From NCBI GenBank assembly GCA_035934015.1, contig DASYYH010000003.1, positions 124,001 through 188,000 of the forward strand: a stretch of 64,000 nt of DNA. Reading direction: 5' to 3'. Under the pieces are notes generated by a model, which searched no databases, was not told the DNA's origin, and worked only from the letters and a program-made list of their open reading frames with translations. Shown piece by piece: positions 59,892 to 64,000 of the stretch (positions within the stretch are counted from its first letter, which is position 1; each line of letters opens with the position of its first letter). This stretch comes from Candidatus Acidiferrales bacterium. Its GTDB lineage: Bacteria > Acidobacteriota > Terriglobia > Acidiferrales > UBA7541. The translations under genes and the position numbers were made by a program.

Positions 59892-61256
59892 TCAGCCCTT
59901 CACCAAATCGCGGAGAATGGCTTCGGTTCGCTGGCGCTCGCGGGCGTAATCTTCTTCGCTGATTGTGCCTGCCTGATGGCGCAGCTCGAGACGAAAGAGA
60001 TTTTCCTTCAACTCATCGAGACTATGCGTCACTTCGCGCTGCACTTGAGCGACGGATGCGGCAGAAGCCTTTTCTTCCGCGGCCCGGCGCGGGAAGCGCT
60101 TCCCAGGCGCAGCAGGCGGCGCGCCAATAGCCGCGCCGGACGCAACCGGCACAGCAGCAGGCTTGCGCCACAAAAACAGCACCCCGAGAATGAAAAGCCC
60201 CGAAAATCCGGCAATGAGGATGTACTTCAAATTGTCGTCGAGACGCGGCGGAAGCGTGGTGACAGAAGCCGCAGCGTCACTGGAATCGGCTCGCGAGTTT
60301 ACGGAGGGATCCTGCGTGTCACCGGGCGAAGCTGCCGCGGGCTCGGGGGCCGTCCCAGAGACAGCGATGCTGATCGGCGTATTCGCGGCCACGGAGTCGC
60401 GCGTATAGACGTTGTAACCCTGCTCCGTGCCAGCGGGAGCGAAACCCTCACTCGAAACCTGAAGCCCCGGAGGCGCGACGAGAAGCACGCGCTGGACGTT
60501 GTAACGGGAGGAATTCTGAAGCGTCGCCTGATTTGAGGCATAGGGAAGCTGATAGGTGATGCGGATGCCATTGTCGCCGGGACGGAATGGCCAATCAACA
60601 GCTTCAAGGCCTTTACCCAAATCAATTGTGCCTTGAATGACGGGCATGCCCGTCGCGCCCCAAGCAGACACCTGATTGAGCTGACCACCGGAAGGAACCT
60701 GGAATTTGAACGTGCCATCCTTCAAGAAATAGGCGACAGGAGGGTTCGACTGATTCTGAATGTCGTATTCTTCGCCGACGAGCAGATCGGAACCCTTTGG
60801 CTGAAGAATGATAGCGCGAGAGGTGACCGTAAACGAGTGCGGGTCGCTTGTTGGCTCATAGATCTCGACGTCGGCGGTTGTAGCACCGGGCGAAATCGGC
60901 TGATGGTACAGGACGCCCTTATAGGGAACGCGAAGAAGCATGGGAGAGCCGCCGAGCGCGTCGTTGGTGATCGAAAAGTGGCCGCTGGAATCGGTTTTGG
61001 CCGTGGCAACGGGATCCATGCCCCCCTGCAATTGGAGCAGGATGACTTCGGCGCCGGCGACAGGTTTATTGGTTGTTCCGTTGCGTACCGTGCCGGTGAC
61101 CGTGCCCGCGACGGCGAGCATCGCGCCGCAAAATGCAAAAAACAAAACGACAGACCCGCTCTTTATTGCGCGCCGCCAACCGGGAAACTGATTGCCTGCC
61201 ACGATCTCTCCTGTCCTATATCCCGATGCTAATCTTATAACGCGAACGGCATTCAT
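59892..61256 (-). CDS. Membrane protein with carboxypeptidase-regulatory domain and CcmI-like tail
   Basis: 454 residues. Signal anchor at about 32-50, then a carboxypeptidase-regulatory/CNA-B-like domain (VTGTVRNGTTNKPVAGAEVILLQLQ), further beta-sandwich domains to about 300, a second membrane helix near 340-360 (YILIAGFSGLFILGVLFLW) and a cytosolic tail with LDELKENLFRLELRHQAGTISEEDYARER. The tail matches the helical part of the neighbouring ccmI-like protein. It lies inside the ccm operon, so a role in apocytochrome or haem handling is inferred. Confidence 0.7.
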   Translation of the reverse strand: MNAVRVIRLASGYRTGEIVAGNQFPGWRRAIKSGSVVLFFAFCGAMLAVAGTVTGTVRNGTTNKPVAGAEVILLQLQGGMDPVATAKTDSSGHFSITNDALGGSPMLLRVPYKGVLYHQPISPGATTADVEIYEPTSDPHSFTVTSRAIILQPKGSDLLVGEEYDIQNQSNPPVAYFLKDGTFKFQVPSGGQLNQVSAWGATGMPVIQGTIDLGKGLEAVDWPFRPGDNGIRITYQLPYASNQATLQNSSRYNVQRVLLVAPPGLQVSSEGFAPAGTEQGYNVYTRDSVAANTPISIAVSGTAPEPAAASPGDTQDPSVNSRADSSDAAASVTTLPPRLDDNLKYILIAGFSGLFILGVLFLWRKPAAVPVASGAAIGAPPAAPGKRFPRRAAEEKASAASVAQVQREVTHSLDELKENLFRLELRHQAGTISEEDYARERQRTEAILRDLVKG

Positions 61257-61275
61257 GCTGGATTTTCCGGAAATT

Positions 61276-61611
61276 TCATCGGCGCGATCTCTCCGCCATA
61301 GCCTGCCGGACGGCGGGCGTGGGCGCGCCGCCGGTGAGTTTGTCCATCTCGCCGATGACTTTAGCCGCCTCGATTTCCAGCGCGCGCCTCATTTCTTCGA
61401 AATCTTCTTCGGAAAATTTGCCGGCGCGATGCTCGAAACGAAGATCGCGCAGGTTTTCGTAAATGATGTCGCGCCGCTCGAGCAATTGATCGAGCTTCGA
61501 GCGATGCGGCGCGGTGTCGGAGGCGTCCAAGCGAATGCCGAACACGAACCATAAAGTGCCGATCGCGAGAACAATGCAGCAGACGGCAACGAGAATCCAT
61601 TCGGCGGTCAT
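61276..61611 (-). CDS. Small CcmI-like protein
   Basis: 111 residues. One membrane helix (about 5-27), then LDQLLERRDIIYENLRDLRFEHRAGKFSEEDFEEMRRALEIEAAKV, which matches the N-terminal helical part of CcmI without its TPR domain. CcmI brings apocytochromes to CcmF/H. The reduced form is common where CcmI is minimal. Preceded by the ccmH stop at 61622. Confidence 0.75.
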   Translation of the reverse strand: MTAEWILVAVCCIVLAIGTLWFVFGIRLDASDTAPHRSKLDQLLERRDIIYENLRDLRFEHRAGKFSEEDFEEMRRALEIEAAKVIGEMDKLTGGAPTPAVRQAMAERSRR

Positions 61612-61621
61612 ATAATAATCA

Positions 61622-62122
61622 TTAGTCGTCGAGGCGACGGTCCATTTCGCTTTGCGCGCGCGCCAAGAGCTCGGGCGAAATCTTCGGCGCGCCACTGAGC
61701 GCCACTCTCTTCCTCCAGCGCATAACCACAAAAAACACAAGGGCGATACCGAGCAAAGGCATCACCACGGGCATGGCCCATGCCCAGAAGTCAAAGCCGC
61801 CCGCACCCGGAGAGATTAAGACCGTTGGGCCGTATTCCTGCACGAACGACTGCAAGACCAAATCATCGGATTGGCCGCCAGCAATGCGGTCGGAAATTTC
61901 CTTCATTTCCTTCTGCGCGACATCGCACGGGCCGGCAAACGCGCCACCCATGTGATTGCACTTCCCTGCAGTTTCGTTGCAACCACCGCACATGCACATG
62001 ACGCGATCGTTGAGGGCCTTGGCGCGTGCGTCCGGTGAATTTTGCGCAACGGCAGGGAAAGCCAGAGAACCGGCAAAAAAAAGTCCCGCTGCGAACGCGG
62101 CGAATTTGCGAGGCAGGGACAT
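61622..62122 (-). CDS. ccmH: Cytochrome c biogenesis protein CcmH
   Basis: 166 residues from ATG 62122; the ATG at 62134 would have no spacer to its AGGAG. Signal peptide ends near AVAQN. The thiol motif is CMCGGC (43-48) followed by extra Cys at 55 and 66 (KCNHMGGAFAGPC), richer in Cys than the usual LRCxxC, then a membrane helix (WAMPVVMPLLGIALVFFVV). It reduces the apocytochrome thiols before haem attachment. Starts 4 nt after the ccmF stop. Confidence 0.9.
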   Translation of the reverse strand: MSLPRKFAAFAAGLFFAGSLAFPAVAQNSPDARAKALNDRVMCMCGGCNETAGKCNHMGGAFAGPCDVAQKEMKEISDRIAGGQSDDLVLQSFVQEYGPTVLISPGAGGFDFWAWAMPVVMPLLGIALVFFVVMRWRKRVALSGAPKISPELLARAQSEMDRRLDD

Positions 62123-62126
62123 GGCG

Positions 62127-64000
62127 TCAGTCATCTCCTGGGTGCACAACAGCAACAGGTACGCGGCGCGACTCTGCCGGCGACATTTCCGGCGCCGCGT
62201 GCAAGGCAATCTGGAGCTGGCGGCTGGGAATCAGGGCAAGGACGGTTCCCAAGACCAAGACGAGGCCGCCGAGCCAAATCCATTTGACGAGCGGATTCAA
62301 GTATACGTGGAGAACGGGCGTATTGTCCTGCGGACTCGTGCCCGCGTAAACGACATACAGATCGCGTGCGAGAGTCGAATGCAGAGCGACAACCGTTTGC
62401 GTGATACCGCTTGCCGTGTAAAGGCGGCGCTCTGGGTAAAGCATCATGATGGATTTGCCATTTTCGAGGACTTCGACCGTGGCGCGATCAGCGGTGTAAT
62501 TTGCGTTGGAAGTTTCGTCGAAATTCTGGGCGACGAGTTGATAGGGACCAATCGTCAAAGAGGAACCGACTTTCATTTCCTGCTGAACGTCGCGGTTAAA
62601 AGCCTGGCCGGAAATGCCCACAAAAATCATAACCATCGCGAGATGCACGATATAGCCGCCGTAGCGGCGCGTATTGCGCATGGTCAATTGACCGACGGAG
62701 ACAAAAAGGTTTTCGCCGCTGCGAACGGAAAGGACGCGCGCGCCACGGAAAAACTCCGAGAAAATCGTAAGCGTCACGAAAACGCCGAGGATAAGGCAGA
62801 TGAGGGCGTAGAAATTGTTGTCACCGAACGCAAACGCAACGATGCCTGCGAGAAGGCCGCCAGCGAGGGGCCAGGCGAAATTGCGTTTGAGGCTCGAAAG
62901 CGACGTTCTGCGCCAGGCGAGGAGCGGGCCTACACCAGTCAGGAATAGCAGGAAAAGGGCGATGGGGATGTTCACTTTGTTGAAGAAAGGCGGGCCGACG
63001 GTGATCTTGCTACCCTCAATCCACTCGGAGAGGACCGGGAAAAGCGTGCCCCAGAGTACGGCGAAGCAGGCGGCGAGAAGAATCAGATTATTGAACAGGA
63101 AGCTCGATTCGCGGGAAACCACGGAATCGAGCTGATTGTCGGTCCGCAGATAGTCGCGATTTTTCCAATAAGCAACGAAGCAGACGACGAAAATCAACGC
63201 AAGGAAGCTGAAAAACCAAGAGCCAATCGACGATTGAGCAAAAGCGTGGACCGAACTGACGATGCCGGAGCGCGTCAGCGATGTTCCAAGGATGCTCAGC
63301 ATGAAGGTGATGAAAACGAGCCAGACATTCCAGACGCGCATCATGCCGCGTTTTTCCTGCATCATGACGGAATGCAAGAAGGCGGTTTCCGTGATCCACG
63401 GCAGAAGCGAAGCGTTTTCGACGGGATCCCACGCCCAATAACCGCCCCAGCCGAGCACTTGATAGGCCCAGTGACCACCAAGCAGGATGCCGACGCTCAG
63501 AAAAGCCCAACCGACCATGGTCCAGCGGCGCGTAATGTGAATCCACTTTTCGCCGGGATAGCGGCCGAGCAGAGCGGCCAGCGCGAACGCAAAAGGAACC
63601 GTGCAGCCCGTGTAACCGAGATACAGCATTGGCGGATGGATGACCATCTCGGAGTACTGAAGCAGCGGCGTCAGACCGTGGCCGTCGGCCAGGGTGACAA
63701 CATGCGTGGCCCCGGCAGCGCTGACCGTCCCCACAAGGCTGAAGGGGCTGGCCACGAAATTGTTCAAAATCAGGAAAAACAATTGAATGCCGCCGAGAAT
63801 GACGCCGACGAACGGCATCAGCTCGGGATGCTTTTTGCGGTTGGAGAAAATTGCGATGAAGGCATAGATTGAGAGCAGCCAGCTCCAGAACAGCATGGAG
63901 CCTTCCTGCCCGGCCCATAAGGCCGCAAATTTATAGAAAAGCGGAAGAGCACGATTGCTGTGCTCGGCTACGTAAGCGCTGGAAAAGTCGTTGCGGAAAA
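62127..64000 (-). CDS. ccmF: Haem lyase CcmF (partial, runs off the window)
   Basis: At least 624 residues; the 5' end lies beyond 64000. The sequence upstream of the visible ATG at 63896 stays in frame (FYKFAALWAGQEGSMLF), proving it is internal. Haem-handling motif WGGYWAWDPVENASLLPWI, about ten or more helices, conserved His-containing loops (VIHPPMLYLGY), and a C-terminal soluble domain. It ligates haem to CxxCH sites with CcmH. The ccmE gene is expected just outside the window. Confidence 0.93.
   Translation of the reverse strand, partial: FRNDFSSAYVAEHSNRALPLFYKFAALWAGQEGSMLFWSWLLSIYAFIAIFSNRKKHPELMPFVGVILGGIQLFFLILNNFVASPFSLVGTVSAAGATHVVTLADGHGLTPLLQYSEMVIHPPMLYLGYTGCTVPFAFALAALLGRYPGEKWIHITRRWTMVGWAFLSVGILLGGHWAYQVLGWGGYWAWDPVENASLLPWITETAFLHSVMMQEKRGMMRVWNVWLVFITFMLSILGTSLTRSGIVSSVHAFAQSSIGSWFFSFLALIFVVCFVAYWKNRDYLRTDNQLDSVVSRESSFLFNNLILLAACFAVLWGTLFPVLSEWIEGSKITVGPPFFNKVNIPIALFLLFLTGVGPLLAWRRTSLSSLKRNFAWPLAGGLLAGIVAFAFGDNNFYALICLILGVFVTLTIFSEFFRGARVLSVRSGENLFVSVGQLTMRNTRRYGGYIVHLAMVMIFVGISGQAFNRDVQQEMKVGSSLTIGPYQLVAQNFDETSNANYTADRATVEVLENGKSIMMLYPERRLYTASGITQTVVALHSTLARDLYVVYAGTSPQDNTPVLHVYLNPLVKWIWLGGLVLVLGTVLALIPSRQLQIALHAAPEMSPAESRRVPVAVVHPGDD

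Overview
The window is bacterial, about 58-60% G+C and densely coded. It most likely comes from an Acidobacteriota (Terriglobia-like) genome. The reasons are indirect: a PadR regulator paired with a membrane protein that carries the 'permease prefix' N-terminus, a large MacB-like ABC permease, a PEP-CTERM protein, many secreted families of unknown function, and dispersed intergenic repeats of a type common in that phylum. There is no rRNA gene, and I found no convincing tRNA gene or CRISPR array.

Layout. 0-6.5 kb: a small SH3-like protein, a PEP-CTERM protein, two PilZ proteins (one fused to a receiver domain whose phospho-acceptor Asp is Glu) and a large beta-propeller lipoprotein. 6.5-12.5 kb: MFS transporter, methyltransferase, a STAS protein with a coupled small gene, a VOC protein, a PadR/permease-prefix pair with a visible operator, and a zinc-ribbon protein. 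12.6-21.6 kb (mostly minus strand): ABC permease, ThiS/MoaD-like protein, PhnB-like protein, three paralogues of an unrecognised secreted family, a BNR beta-propeller, an HxlR regulator with a perfect palindromic operator, and a beta-barrel protein. 22-31.8 kb: a mono-haem cytochrome c with two small downstream genes, an M48 peptidase, an APC permease, a GT39-like membrane protein, several DUF proteins, DsrE, a potassium-channel-like protein, an outer membrane protein and a small lipoprotein. 31.9-34.6 kb: an island of unrecognised genes around an HTH (replication-initiator-like) gene with a TGTCGC repeat array upstream, probably a cryptic or decayed mobile module. 35-45.7 kb: aspartase-like lyase, an HTH/zinc-type hypothetical with repeat-derived C-terminus, SnoaL-like, CapA-like, PEP-mutase-like, DUF1801, NAD synthetase, IscA-like and a propeller protein.

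The last 18 kb (45.8-64 kb) is one long minus-strand respiratory and haem cluster. In transcription order it holds ccmF (running off the window), ccmH, a ccmI-like gene, a membrane protein with a carboxypeptidase-regulatory domain, ccmA, ccmB, ccmC, a 48-codon ccmD, hemH, a Rieske protein, a split cytochrome b (b6-like plus subunit IV-like), a 1,078-residue octahaem cytochrome c, a cupredoxin-like lipoprotein, ctaA, ctaB, two small membrane proteins (one DUF420) and a HEAT-repeat protein with a biotinyl-lipoyl-like domain. The logic is coherent: haem is made (hemH), modified (ctaA/ctaB), exported and attached to apocytochromes (ccm), and used in a quinol-oxidising b/Rieske complex whose usual cytochrome c1 or f appears to be replaced by the octahaem protein. 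A perfect 16-bp inverted repeat sits between the two cytochrome b genes.

At least three families of short intergenic repeats are scattered through the window. One of them overlaps the stop codon of the aspartase gene and another stretch of it is translated as the tail of a hypothetical protein.
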